64,000 bases of DNA from Marinomonas alcarazii. GTDB lineage: Bacteria; Pseudomonadota; Gammaproteobacteria; Pseudomonadales; Marinomonadaceae. The position numbers and the translations under genes were made by a program. This document shows positions 52,536-61,437 of this stretch, one piece after another. Every line of letters starts with the position of its first letter. The first letter of the stretch is position 1. Where the stretch lies: contig NZ_QKLW01000006.1 in NCBI RefSeq assembly GCF_003208215.1, forward strand, positions 62,001 through 126,000, written 5' to 3'. The notes beneath the pieces are model-generated. The model was not told where the DNA came from, did no database searches, and saw nothing but the letters and a program-made list of their open reading frames with translations.

Positions 52536-53081
52536 ATGAGTACCTCATCTCAAACCAATAACCCAAAAGGCTATATTGGCAAGTTGGAATACGGCATCCA
52601 ATTGTTATTGCGCATAGCTGATTGGGTATTTTCTGTATTAGCCGTATCGGCTTTGCTGGCAATTGCAGCCGTTGTTGTTTTGCAAGTTTTCTCTCGCTTC
52701 TTGTTGCCCAGTTCTCCTATCTGGACTGAAGAACTCTCTCGCTATTTATTTGTATATCTTATCGTCATGGGCTCAGGGTTGGTGATTCGTCATAATCGCC
52801 ATGTGCGGCTGGAACTGTTTCAAGGTGCATTAAATAGGTTCTGGAACAAGGTATATCAAATTTTTTGCCACCTTTTGGCGGGTAGCTTTGCCATTTATAT
52901 TCTGCCGTATGCAATTAAATACGCGCAAGTTGGGCGTTGGCAAACCTCTCCTGCTTTGGAAGTCCCAATGTATTGGGCTTTTTTATCCGTGAGTTTTTTC
53001 TTTGCCTTAACGGCGTTTTATAGCTTTATGAGTGTTGTGCTTGTATTGCTCGATCGAGATGATCAAGAGGTAACCTCATAA
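52536..53081 (+). CDS. TRAP transporter small permease (DctQ-like)
   Basis: 181 residues from ATG 52536 (GGAG upstream), with four hydrophobic helices. The core FSRFLLPSSPIWTEELSRYLFVYLIVMGSGLVIRHNRHVRLELF is a clear DctQ signature. The stop overlaps the start of the large permease gene by one base. Confidence 0.92.
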   Translation: MSTSSQTNNPKGYIGKLEYGIQLLLRIADWVFSVLAVSALLAIAAVVVLQVFSRFLLPSSPIWTEELSRYLFVYLIVMGSGLVIRHNRHVRLELFQGALNRFWNKVYQIFCHLLAGSFAIYILPYAIKYAQVGRWQTSPALEVPMYWAFLSVSFFFALTAFYSFMSVVLVLLDRDDQEVTS

Positions 53082-54355
53082 TGGAAATCATTTTATTGTT
53101 TGCCGTGTTTTTTCTATTACTACTTGTGGGTGTGCCAATTGTTTTCTGTTTGGGGATTGCCTCACTAACCTATTTAACGATGGCGGGAATCCCTTTAACA
53201 ATAGTGCCTCAACGTTTATATGCCGGTATGGATTCATTCGTATTGCTCTGTATTCCAGGGTTTATACTGGCTGGTAATTTAATGAACGTGGGTAATATCA
53301 CCGATTATATTATTCGCTTCAGTAATGCGTTATTAGGTCATATTCGTGGTGGTCTTGGTCTAGCGAATGTTGGTGGCTCAATGATCTTTGGCGGTATTTC
53401 CGGTACGGCCGTTGCCGATACGGCAAGTATTGGTGCTGTGATGATTCCTGGTATGGCGAAAAGTGGTTATGACAAACCTTTTGCCGCCGCCGTTACAGCG
53501 GCGTCTTCGACGATTGGACCGATTATTCCACCTAGCGTCCCGATGATTATTGTGGGTTCATTAAGCGGTATTTCCGTTGGCAAAATGTTTTTAGCGGGTG
53601 TCGTCCCCGGTATCATGCTGGGTTTAGCTATGATGGTGACGGCGTATATTATTGCCGTGAAGCGTCAATACCCTCGTGAAAAGCGCGCAACCTTAAAGGA
53701 AATCTTTACGGTAGGTAAAGGGGCTTTCTGGGCACTTTTGATGACCTTTATCATCCTTTACGGGATCATAGGTGGGCTCTTTACGCCAACTGAAGCTTCG
53801 ATTATGGCTAGCCTTTATGCTTTTGTTGTCGGCATGTTTGTCTACAAAGGCCTGACTTGGAAAAATCTTCCTAAATTATTAGTTGATACTGTTTTAAGTT
53901 CTACCAGCTTGCTGTTATTGGTTGGGATGGCGAATTTATTCGGTTGGATTCTAACCAGTGAGCAAATTCCACAAATGCTGGCGAGTGCTATTTTTAGCAT
54001 CAGCGAGAACCCATTGGTCGTCATCCTAATTATCAACATCGTATTATTGATTGTTGGTGGTTTTATGGAAACCATCGCGGCACTGATTATCCTATTCCCT
54101 ACGTTATTAAAAGTGGCGGAAGGCATAGGCATGGATCCCATTCACTTTGGTGTGATGGCTGTGCTTAACTTGATTATCGGCTTAACAACGCCGCCTGTTG
54201 GGGTGTGTTTGTTTGTGGCCGCAGGTATCAGTGAATTGCCTATGACGGCAATTGTAAAAGCGATTTGGCCTTTCTTGTTATGTAACCTTGTTGTGCTTTT
54301 ACTGGTTTCTTATGTCCCAGCTATTTCATTATGGCTGCCTTCGCTGTTGGGTTAA
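53081..54355 (+). CDS. TRAP transporter large permease (DctM-like)
   Basis: 424 residues, largely hydrophobic. Landmarks: PGFILAGNLMNVGNITDYIIRFSNALLGHIRGGLGLANVGGSMIFGGISGTAVADTASIG, ASSTIGPIIPPSVPMIIVGS and LNLIIGLTTPPVGVCLFVAAG. It completes a full tripartite transporter with the two preceding genes, separate in sequence from the TRAP system at 41656-44634. Confidence 0.94.
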   Translation: MEIILLFAVFFLLLLVGVPIVFCLGIASLTYLTMAGIPLTIVPQRLYAGMDSFVLLCIPGFILAGNLMNVGNITDYIIRFSNALLGHIRGGLGLANVGGSMIFGGISGTAVADTASIGAVMIPGMAKSGYDKPFAAAVTAASSTIGPIIPPSVPMIIVGSLSGISVGKMFLAGVVPGIMLGLAMMVTAYIIAVKRQYPREKRATLKEIFTVGKGAFWALLMTFIILYGIIGGLFTPTEASIMASLYAFVVGMFVYKGLTWKNLPKLLVDTVLSSTSLLLLVGMANLFGWILTSEQIPQMLASAIFSISENPLVVILIINIVLLIVGGFMETIAALIILFPTLLKVAEGIGMDPIHFGVMAVLNLIIGLTTPPVGVCLFVAAGISELPMTAIVKAIWPFLLCNLVVLLLVSYVPAISLWLPSLLG

Positions 54356-54372
54356 TTAGGATTATATAAATA

Positions 54373-55830
54373 ATGAAAGTACAAGATATAAAGAGCCAGA
54401 TCGACGTTAGTAAGCATGATATCGGCATCGTCCACATTGGTTTAGGGGCTTTTCATCGCGCTCATCAAGCCGTCTATGTAGAGCAAACGCTTGCTGTGCA
54501 TGGCGGTGATTGGATGATTGCCAGTGCCAACATTCGCTCCAATTATAGTCTGGTTGAGCAAATGCATGCGGCGCAGCATTGTTATCATGTGGTGGAATAT
54601 GCTGATACGAGCCATGCAACTCTAAGAGAAATTAAGGCAATTAAAAACACGTTTTTCTGTGGCTCAGATGAAGGTAGAGAAGCACTGCTTGCGCAAATGA
54701 ATGCACCTGCGACCAAGATTGTGACGCTAACGATTACAGAAAAAGGCTATTATTTATCGCCTTCTACTGGCGAGTTGTTGCTAGATGCGCCTGAGATTCA
54801 ACACGACATGGCGTCGCCATCACAACCTAAAACGGCTTTGGGGTTGATCCTAGAATCATTAAAACAACGTCGTGCTAAAGGCCTTGCTGCCTTTACTGTG
54901 TTGTCTTGTGACAATATGCCACATAACGGTGCTCGTGCTAAAGGCGCCGTAGTGGCGTTAGCCAAGACGCAGGATGATGAATTCGCCCAATGGATTGAAG
55001 GCAACGTTGCATTTCCAAATTCCATGGTAGATCGCATTGTTCCTGCGGTATCAGAGCAAGATCTTGCGATGATAAAAGCAGACACAGGCATCACTGAGCC
55101 TACGGTGGTGAAGTGTGAACAATTTAGTCAGTGGGTAATAGAGGATAACTTCCCTGCTGGTCGTCCGCAGTGGGAATCTGCAGGTGTGCAGATGGTGGCT
55201 GATGTGTCCAGTTACGAAATGATGAAGTTGCGGATGCTCAACGGTAGCCATTCATTATTAGCTTATTTGGGCTCTATTGCTGGCTTAAAAACGGTCGCTG
55301 ATGCGATGCAAGACAAGAAAATTCGTGCCTTTCTTGAACATTATATGATGCAAGAAGTCGCGCCGACTTTACCTAGCTTCGATCTAGCGGAATTATCGAC
55401 GTATTGCCAGCTGCTGTTAGCACGGTTTGAAAACGACAGTTTGCAGCACCAACTCAAGCAAATTGCGATGGACGGCAGCCAAAAACTACCACAACGCTGG
55501 TTGAGTGGCTTAACGGAATTGCAGGCAAAAACACTGGCGGCACCAGGGATTGAGCTTGGTATTGCTGGTTGGATGGCCTTTCTTTGTAATGCGGAGCAGA
55601 ATCAGCAGAGTATTAATGATCCGCTTGAAGGTGTTTTGTTTGAGTTGGTGAAGCGTTATCGAGGTGATTCGGTCAGCTTAGTTGCCTCTCTATTGCAGCG
55701 TAACGATATTTTCCCTGCGGCTCTGGCTACAAACGAGGCAGTATTGTCACGTCTTGTGCACTTATTAGATGACCTGTTAGCGGGCGTTAAGGTTCAGAGC
55801 TTGATGGAGAAAATATACCAACAAGCTTGA
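54373..55830 (+). CDS. uxuB: Fructuronate reductase / mannonate oxidoreductase (mannitol dehydrogenase family)
   Basis: 485 residues (E. coli UxuB 486); interconverts D-fructuronate and D-mannonate with NADH. N-terminal Rossmann part IVHIGLGAFHRAHQAVYVE, KIVTLTITEKGYY, VLSCDNMPHNGARAKGAVVALAK and FPNSMVDRIVPAV, then KLRMLNGSHSLLAYLG with the catalytic lysine region of long-chain dehydrogenases. Last gene of the manD operon, followed by a terminator. uxaC, kdgK and eda are not in the window. Confidence 0.92.
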   Translation: MKVQDIKSQIDVSKHDIGIVHIGLGAFHRAHQAVYVEQTLAVHGGDWMIASANIRSNYSLVEQMHAAQHCYHVVEYADTSHATLREIKAIKNTFFCGSDEGREALLAQMNAPATKIVTLTITEKGYYLSPSTGELLLDAPEIQHDMASPSQPKTALGLILESLKQRRAKGLAAFTVLSCDNMPHNGARAKGAVVALAKTQDDEFAQWIEGNVAFPNSMVDRIVPAVSEQDLAMIKADTGITEPTVVKCEQFSQWVIEDNFPAGRPQWESAGVQMVADVSSYEMMKLRMLNGSHSLLAYLGSIAGLKTVADAMQDKKIRAFLEHYMMQEVAPTLPSFDLAELSTYCQLLLARFENDSLQHQLKQIAMDGSQKLPQRWLSGLTELQAKTLAAPGIELGIAGWMAFLCNAEQNQQSINDPLEGVLFELVKRYRGDSVSLVASLLQRNDIFPAALATNEAVLSRLVHLLDDLLAGVKVQSLMEKIYQQA

Positions 55831-55857
55831 TAGGTGAATGGCAAAGCATGATTACTA

Positions 55858-55889
55858 GGCGCTCTTATTTTAATAAGAGCGCCTTTTTT
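55858..55889 (+). terminator. Terminator of the manD-uxuB operon
   Basis: GGCGCTCTTATT pairs with AATAAGAGCGCC (55858-55883), followed by six T. Confidence 0.92.
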
Positions 55890-56046
55890 ATCGGTTGAAC
55901 TTATGCAGTGGCAGGATACAATTTTTAACCAAAAGCTGACATTTCGAAAAGTTTTTCTGAGATGAAGGGTGTATTGTTAATTACATATTGGTAAAAGCAA
56001 TTTTTACTTTTTTGTTATTTTTAGGACAGACATTTAGGGCAGCGAT

Positions 56047-57030
56047 ATGAAAAAAATCATGATACTGACCTCCACTTTGTTAATGGCGTTTACCGCTCAT
56101 GCTGCTTCTGTGAGTATCGCTTTAGATGCCGCTCCTAATCGAGAAGGTTCTGGCACATATCGATACGTCGACAACTTATTGCTCTCTTTGAATGAAGCGG
56201 GTTGGGAGACTGAGTCGTTCCCTCGTAACAGTATAGGAGGGGAAAACGAACGCCTTTCTATGGTGCGTACAGGGACCTTAGACATATCTATGTCCCAATA
56301 TTCTTCAGCGGCGCAGTTTGTTCCTGAAATGCGGGTCTTGCAGCTTCCTTATATATTCAAAGACACAGATCATCAATATAACTTTTTTGTAAACAGCCAT
56401 TATCTTGATAGTGTGAATAGACGCTTATCAGGTGAAGGGCTGCGGATATTAGCGGTTGTACCAACGGGTGGCTTTTTAGGCATTTTTAATGATGAGAAAA
56501 CCATTAGAACGGTCAAAGATATGTCCGGCTTGCGTATGAGGGCGTTAGATGAGAATCAGCTTACTATTTTTCAAAAGATGGGTGCGAATGGCGTATTAAT
56601 TCCCTTTTCAGAGGTGCCTAATGCGTTGCGTGTCGGCATTGCGGATGGGTATTTAAACGCATCGTCTGTGCCGATTATTTTCAACCATACAGGCCTGTTA
56701 AAATATTTTACTGATGCCAAGGTGATTATGTCTGCCCGTTTGGTGTTGGCTTCCCAATATTGGTGGGATAATTTAACCCAAGCCGAAAAAGAACAGTTCA
56801 CGACCCTGTCGCTTGCCGCACAGAAAGAGGTGTTTGAATGGGTGAAAGTATCAGAAGACAATTATCACAAAGCACTGGTTGATGCTGGTATAACGGTCTA
56901 TAAACCAACAGAAGAGGAGCTATTAACGTTTAAGGCGTCAGTAGCGACAATGAATCAGCAAGTAAATGGTGTGCCTTTTGAGCGTGTGGTACAGCTGCAG
57001 AAGATGATTAGTGACTATAGAACGGAGTGA
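56047..57030 (+). CDS. Orphan TRAP-type substrate-binding protein
   Basis: 327 residues with a signal peptide (MKKIMILTSTLLMAFTAHAA). The DctP fold is suggested by MVRTGTLDISMSQYSSAAQFVPEMRVLQLPYIFKDTDHQYNFF, DMSGLRMRALDENQLTIFQKMGANGVLIPFSEVPNALRVGIADGYLNA. No permease genes flank it; both neighbours read into terminators. It may serve one of the two complete TRAP systems here, a distant one, or a sensory role. Ligand unknown. Confidence 0.83.
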   Translation: MKKIMILTSTLLMAFTAHAASVSIALDAAPNREGSGTYRYVDNLLLSLNEAGWETESFPRNSIGGENERLSMVRTGTLDISMSQYSSAAQFVPEMRVLQLPYIFKDTDHQYNFFVNSHYLDSVNRRLSGEGLRILAVVPTGGFLGIFNDEKTIRTVKDMSGLRMRALDENQLTIFQKMGANGVLIPFSEVPNALRVGIADGYLNASSVPIIFNHTGLLKYFTDAKVIMSARLVLASQYWWDNLTQAEKEQFTTLSLAAQKEVFEWVKVSEDNYHKALVDAGITVYKPTEEELLTFKASVATMNQQVNGVPFERVVQLQKMISDYRTE

Positions 57031-57057
57031 CTGTTATTGGGCACGTTTGATTGGTAT

Positions 57058-57095
57058 AAAAAATGCGGTTCTGATGATTCAGAACCGCATTTTTG
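57058..57095. terminator. Bidirectional terminator between the orphan binding protein gene and gabT
   Basis: ATGCGGTTCTGA (57063-57074) pairs with TCAGAACCGCAT (57079-57090), with A tract before and T tract after. Confidence 0.92.
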
Positions 57096-57110
57096 TTGTC
57101 ACGCTAAAAC

Positions 57111-58388
57111 TTAAACAAGTTCTTTAAAGCAGCGTTTGAAGATTTCCATACCTTCATCAATGATGTCCATTTCGATGGTCAAAGCAGGTAGGAAACGAAT
57201 TACGTTACCGCGAATACCACAAGAAAGTAGAACTAGACCATTTTCTGCCGCTTTTGCAGACAGCTTCTTAGCAAGTTCTGGGTAAGGTTTGTTTACATCG
57301 CCGTCGTGTACAAACTCCACCGCGATCATCGCGCCTGCATTACGTACTTCACCAATAATCTGTGGGTACTCAGCTTGCATAGCATTTAGGTGTTTAACGA
57401 AGTGAGCACCTACTTTCACTGCGCGGTCACACAGTTGTTCCTCTTCGATCACATCGAATACTGCAAGACCTGCTGCACAACCTACTGGAGAACCACCGTA
57501 AGTGCCGCCTAAGCCGCCAGGAATCGGTGCGTCCATAATGTCTGCTTTACCCACCACCGCTGCGATTGGGAAGCCGCCAGCAATGCCTTTTGCCGCTGTC
57601 ATAAGATCCGCTTCAATGCCTGCTTGTTCGTGGCAGAACATAGTACCAGTACGCGCGAAACCTGCTTGGATCTCATCAAGAATTAATAGAATACCGTGAT
57701 CGTCACATAGCTTACGAAGTTTCTGTAGGAAGCTTGCAGATGCGATATAGAAACCACCCTCGCCTTGTACTGGCTCGATGATGATTGCAGCCACGCGAGA
57801 AGGCTCGATGTCGCAAGTGAAGCGCATTTGAAGGTCAGCAAGTGCTTGCTCTTCAGTAATGCCTAAATAGTCATTTGGGTAAGGGATATGGAAAATATCG
57901 CTTGGGAAAGGACCAAAACCAATTTTGTAAGGGTTCACTTTACCCGTTAGACCCATGGTCATGTTGGTACGGCCATGGAAGCCACCGTTGAAGGCAATAA
58001 TGCCTGGGCGGCCTGTGTAGGCACGAGCGATTTTGACACAGTTTTCTACCGCCTCGGCACCCGTTGTGACGAAGATAGATTTTTTCGGCGTGTTACCTGG
58101 TGCCGCTGCGTTTAGCTTCTCTGCCAATGCGACCGCGGATTCGTATGGGCTAACCATCACACAAGTGTGAGTGAAGCGCTCAAGTTGTGCTTGAACCGCA
58201 GCTTTTACTTTTGGATGGTTATGACCTGTGTTAACCACTGCGATGCCCGCACCAAAATCGATGTGACGCTTGCCTTCCACGTCCCAGATTTCTGCATTCA
58301 GAGCACGGTCAACATACACTGGAGCCATGTTGCCTTGCCCACGAGCAATGGCGCTTTCTTTGCGTTTTTGTAGATCTGCGTTGTTCAT
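57111..58388 (-). CDS. gabT: 4-aminobutyrate aminotransferase
   Basis: PLP enzyme converting GABA and 2-oxoglutarate to succinate semialdehyde and glutamate. 425 residues from ATG 58388 (E. coli GabT 426); a GTG at 58400 is an alternative. Class III features: FVTTGAEAVENCVKIARAYTGRPGIIAFNGGFHGRTNMTMGLTGK, IIEPVQGEGGFY, LILDEIQAGFARTG and the PLP lysine in MTAAKGIAGGFPIAAVVGK. It follows gabD on the same strand, consistent with a gabDT operon and with the polyamine genes at 7-23 kb as GABA source. Confidence 0.94.
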   Translation of the reverse strand: MNNADLQKRKESAIARGQGNMAPVYVDRALNAEIWDVEGKRHIDFGAGIAVVNTGHNHPKVKAAVQAQLERFTHTCVMVSPYESAVALAEKLNAAAPGNTPKKSIFVTTGAEAVENCVKIARAYTGRPGIIAFNGGFHGRTNMTMGLTGKVNPYKIGFGPFPSDIFHIPYPNDYLGITEEQALADLQMRFTCDIEPSRVAAIIIEPVQGEGGFYIASASFLQKLRKLCDDHGILLILDEIQAGFARTGTMFCHEQAGIEADLMTAAKGIAGGFPIAAVVGKADIMDAPIPGGLGGTYGGSPVGCAAGLAVFDVIEEEQLCDRAVKVGAHFVKHLNAMQAEYPQIIGEVRNAGAMIAVEFVHDGDVNKPYPELAKKLSAKAAENGLVLLSCGIRGNVIRFLPALTIEMDIIDEGMEIFKRCFKELV

Positions 58389-58479
58389 ATCGTCTTTCAC
58401 CTTTAGAGCAAGCTCTGTACATGGAGCGGTTTCAATACCGCTCAGTTAATCGGGATAGAGTGATTTGGTAAGAATGCCC

Positions 58480-59946
58480 TTACGCCAAACCGCCCATGCA
58501 CAAGTATTTGATTTCAACGTATTCATCGATGCCGTACTGGGAACCTTCACGGCCACTGCCAGACTCTTTAACACCACCGAAAGGCGCGACTTCACTGGAA
58601 ATAATGCCTTCGTTGATGCCCACCATGCCGTATTCCAATGCTTCAGATACACGCCAGATACGGGCGATATTTTGGGAATAGAAGTAAGATGCCAAACCAA
58701 ATGGGGTATTGTTTGCCATGGCAACGGCTTCGTCTTCGGTTTTAAATTTGAACAATGGCGCGACTGGACCAAAGATTTCGTTAGAGAAAATGTCCATCTC
58801 TTCCGTCACACCGGTCAAAATAGTTGGCTCGAAGAACTGCGTGCCAGCGGTTGTGGCTTTTGCACCACCGATGAGCGCTTTCGCACCTTTTGCCATGGCG
58901 TCGCCAACAAGCTGTTCCACTTTACTGATCGCCGCTGGGTTGATCAGTGGACCAATGTTGACGCCTTCGGCAAAGCCATCGCCTGTTTTGAAGGTTGCAA
59001 CACGCTTGGCGAGTTTCTCTGCAAAAGCATCGTATACACCCTCTTGTACCAAGATGCGGTTTGCGCAAACACAAGTTTGGCCAGCGTTACGGTATTTAGA
59101 TGCAATGGCGCCTTCGACCGCCGCGTCTAGGTCGGCATCGTCAAATACGATGAACGGTGCGTTGCCGCCCAATTCCATGGACGTACGTTTTACGGTTTGT
59201 GCGCACTGAGAAAGCAACAATTTGCCCACTGGCGTTGAGCCTGTGAAAGACAATTTGCGTACCGTTGGATGGCCCGTTAATACGCCACCAATCGCTTTCG
59301 CGTCTTTACCGACAACCACGTTCAATACACCAGCTGGAATGCCTGCTTGATGCGCCAATTCTGCTAATGCCAAGGCACACAAAGGGGTTTCGTCAGAGGG
59401 TTTGATGACAATCGCACAACCTGCGGCCAATGCAGGGCCTGCTTTACGCGTGATCATGGCAATTGGGAAGTTCCAAGGCGTAATAGCTGCCACCACACCA
59501 ATTGGCTGTTTAATAGTTAATACGCGCTTGTCTTTGGCAAAAGTAGGAATCACATCACCATTCAGACGACGTGCTTCGTCGGCAAACCAATCAATAAAAG
59601 ACGCGCCATAAGCCACTTCGCCTTTCGCTTCGGCAAATGGTTTGCCTTGCTCCAAGGTCATCAATGTCGCTAGGTCGTCTTGGTTGTCCAGAATAAGCTG
59701 GTTCCAACGGCGCAATAAGGTCGCGCGCTCTTTCGCTGTGCGGTTTTGCCATTCTTTCTGTGCTTTTTCAGCCGCTTCAACAGCTTGTGTTGTATCGTCT
59801 GCGCCTAAATCCGCAACATCGATAATGTGTTCACCATTCGCCGGATTAGTAATGGCGAAGGTCTTGCCAGATTTGGCTTCTACCCATTCGCCACCAATGT
59901 ATGAGTGACTTTTAAGTAAAGAAGGCTGAGATAGTATTGCTGTCAT
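58480..59946 (-). CDS. gabD: Succinate-semialdehyde dehydrogenase (NAD(P)+)
   Basis: 488 residues from ATG 59946 with GGAG upstream (E. coli GabD 482). Oxidises succinate semialdehyde to succinate. ITPWNFPIAMITRKAGPALAAGCAIVIKPSDETPL, catalytic glutamate in MELGGNAPFIVFDDADLD and catalytic cysteine in NAGQTCVCANR. The C-terminus APFGGVKESGSGREGSQYGIDEYVEIKYLCMGGL is GabD-like. gabD precedes gabT by 91 bases. Confidence 0.94.
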   Translation of the reverse strand: MTAILSQPSLLKSHSYIGGEWVEAKSGKTFAITNPANGEHIIDVADLGADDTTQAVEAAEKAQKEWQNRTAKERATLLRRWNQLILDNQDDLATLMTLEQGKPFAEAKGEVAYGASFIDWFADEARRLNGDVIPTFAKDKRVLTIKQPIGVVAAITPWNFPIAMITRKAGPALAAGCAIVIKPSDETPLCALALAELAHQAGIPAGVLNVVVGKDAKAIGGVLTGHPTVRKLSFTGSTPVGKLLLSQCAQTVKRTSMELGGNAPFIVFDDADLDAAVEGAIASKYRNAGQTCVCANRILVQEGVYDAFAEKLAKRVATFKTGDGFAEGVNIGPLINPAAISKVEQLVGDAMAKGAKALIGGAKATTAGTQFFEPTILTGVTEEMDIFSNEIFGPVAPLFKFKTEDEAVAMANNTPFGLASYFYSQNIARIWRVSEALEYGMVGINEGIISSEVAPFGGVKESGSGREGSQYGIDEYVEIKYLCMGGLA

Positions 59947-60062
59947 AAAACACTCCAGACTATATTGCGGAGGATGGTGAGTGGACATCACAATGCCGCA
60001 CTTTTAATGTCTATCGATAGTAGGCAATGGTCAGAGTTTGAAAAATGAGAAGCTATCAATTC

Positions 60063-60086
60063 AATGTTTGATGCCCTTCAAACATT
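60063..60086. promoter_or_regulatory. Inverted repeat upstream of gabD
   Basis: AATGTTTGA (60063-60071) and TCAAACATT (60078-60086) form a perfect 9-bp dyad with a 6-base spacer, about 120 bases upstream of gabD. Candidate operator; regulator unknown. Confidence 0.45.
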
Positions 60087-60149
60087 AGAGGCTAGGTAAT
60101 AGAGAGTTCATCACGCAAGGGGAAATAAAGCTTTGTAGGGCGATAAAAA

Positions 60150-60604
60150 ATAACCAACTGGAAAGAGCAGATGAGTCTTTACCTGACTTGAGCTTAGGTT
60201 TGGCTTATACCTACCTCGATGCGACTTATGAAGAAGGCGATGATAAAGGCAATACTCTGGTTGATGCGTCTAAACATCAGATCTCTTGGGATGCGAGTTA
60301 CAACCTAGCTGGTTACCAATCAACGATCTCGGGTTACTACTACAGCGACGCTTTCTCGGATTCGGCTAATACCAAAGAGGAAAACGCGAGCGGCTCGTTA
60401 GGGAAAATACCTTCTTATACGGTGTGGAATCTTAATGTTAGTAAAGATCTTTATGAACAAGGTAACACTAAGTTGAGTATTGATGTGGCGGTAAATAACC
60501 TCTTTGACAAGGAATACTACTTCCGCGGTGTTGATACCAGCCCTGTGGGTCGTTATCCAGCCTTGGGTCGTACCTACAGCGTGACAGGTAATCTTACGTT
60601 CTAA
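60150..60604 (+). pseudogene. 3' remnant of a TonB-dependent receptor gene
   Basis: The frame encodes only the last about 145 residues of an outer-membrane siderophore-receptor barrel: LPDLSLGLAYTYLDATYEEGDDKGN, SWDASYNLAGYQSTISGYYYSD, IPSYTVWNLNVSKDLYEQGNTKLSIDVAVNNLFDKEYYFRGVDTSPVGRYPALGRTYSVTGNLTF. The final phenylalanine is the outer-membrane insertion signal. Upstream, the frame becomes unlike a receptor before about 60150 and hits a stop at 60086-60088; plug, TonB box and signal peptide are absent. A deletion joined the barrel end to the gabD upstream region. It keeps its own terminator. Confidence 0.85.
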
Positions 60605-60641
60605 CGGTTTTGACTGCTTAAAACGATAAAATTAATGCACT

Positions 60642-60679
60642 AAAAAAAGCGCCGCTAATCTCACGTTAGCGGCGCTTTT
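60642..60679 (+). terminator. Terminator after the receptor remnant
   Basis: GCGCCGCTAA (60649-60658) pairs with TTAGCGGCGC (60666-60675), followed by TTTT and preceded by an A tract. Confidence 0.9.
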
Positions 60680-60744
60680 GCGTATAATAGGCCAATATTC
60701 GACACTTTTGATTCTGAAGTTTCAGCTCGCGAAGGAGTAGTAGA

Positions 60745-61416
60745 TTGGCGCAAAAAAGAGCGGTTGTTCGTCAGAGCTTACCCGATGTGATTACCGAAGA
60801 CTTACGTCAGCGTATTTTGTCTGGCGACCTTGCTGAAGGCGAGTTGATTCGTCAGGAATTATTAGCAGAAGAATACGATGTGTCTCGAATGCCTATTCGT
60901 GAAGCCTTGAAGCGTCTTGATGCCGAAGGTTTAGTGGTGTTCCAGAATAATCGCGGCGCGACGGTGACTCAGCATTCACTGGAAGAAATCGCCGAAATTT
61001 TTGATGTTCGTATTTTACTGGAAGTCGATTTGTTTCAGCGTGCGATCCCAAATATAACTGCGCAGCAGGTGGCTGAGTGCGAAGTGTTATTAGACGCGAT
61101 GGATGCTTCCTATCAAGCCGGTAACGTCGCCGAATGGGGGCCGCTTAATGGACAGTATCACGCGAAATTGTATGAAGCAGCTGGCCGTCATTTAACAGAA
61201 GCGCTATTAGTAAGAGTGACTTTGCAGGCTAACCGCTATGTCAGCATGCATATCGATAAGCAAAATAAGCGTGAAAGCGCCAGCCATGATCACCATGAAT
61301 TACTGGAACTGGCGCGCCAAGGTGATGTGCTTGGGGCGACAGAGCAACTTCGCCGTCATCTGGTAAACACTAAAAACCAAGTAATAGAATTTGTTAAACA
61401 CACTAGGGCCCAGTAA
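60745..61416 (+). CDS. GntR/FadR-family transcriptional regulator
   Basis: 223 residues, TTG start at 60745 with GAAGGAG at 60731-60737. HTH: VITEDLRQRILSGDLAEGELIRQELLAEEYDVSRMPIREALKRLDAEGLVVFQNNRGATV, followed by a helical FCD domain with metal/ligand histidines (NGQYHAKLYEAAG, HDHHELLELARQGD). A TATAAT box is seen at 60683-60688. Convergent with the imino-acid reductase gene; likely regulator of the hydroxyproline-type cluster. Confidence 0.88.
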   Translation: MAQKRAVVRQSLPDVITEDLRQRILSGDLAEGELIRQELLAEEYDVSRMPIREALKRLDAEGLVVFQNNRGATVTQHSLEEIAEIFDVRILLEVDLFQRAIPNITAQQVAECEVLLDAMDASYQAGNVAEWGPLNGQYHAKLYEAAGRHLTEALLVRVTLQANRYVSMHIDKQNKRESASHDHHELLELARQGDVLGATEQLRRHLVNTKNQVIEFVKHTRAQ

Positions 61417-61437
61417 ACGCACTGTGCCCTATTCTTA

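Noticed and set aside
58465-59130. 221-codon plus-strand ORF inside gabD
   Set aside because: Antisense shadow of gabD; the composition is that of complementary codons and no domain is visible.
60683-60688. TATAAT box as a full promoter of the GntR gene
   Set aside because: Good -10 and position, but the -35 region would fall in the preceding terminator stem and does not match.
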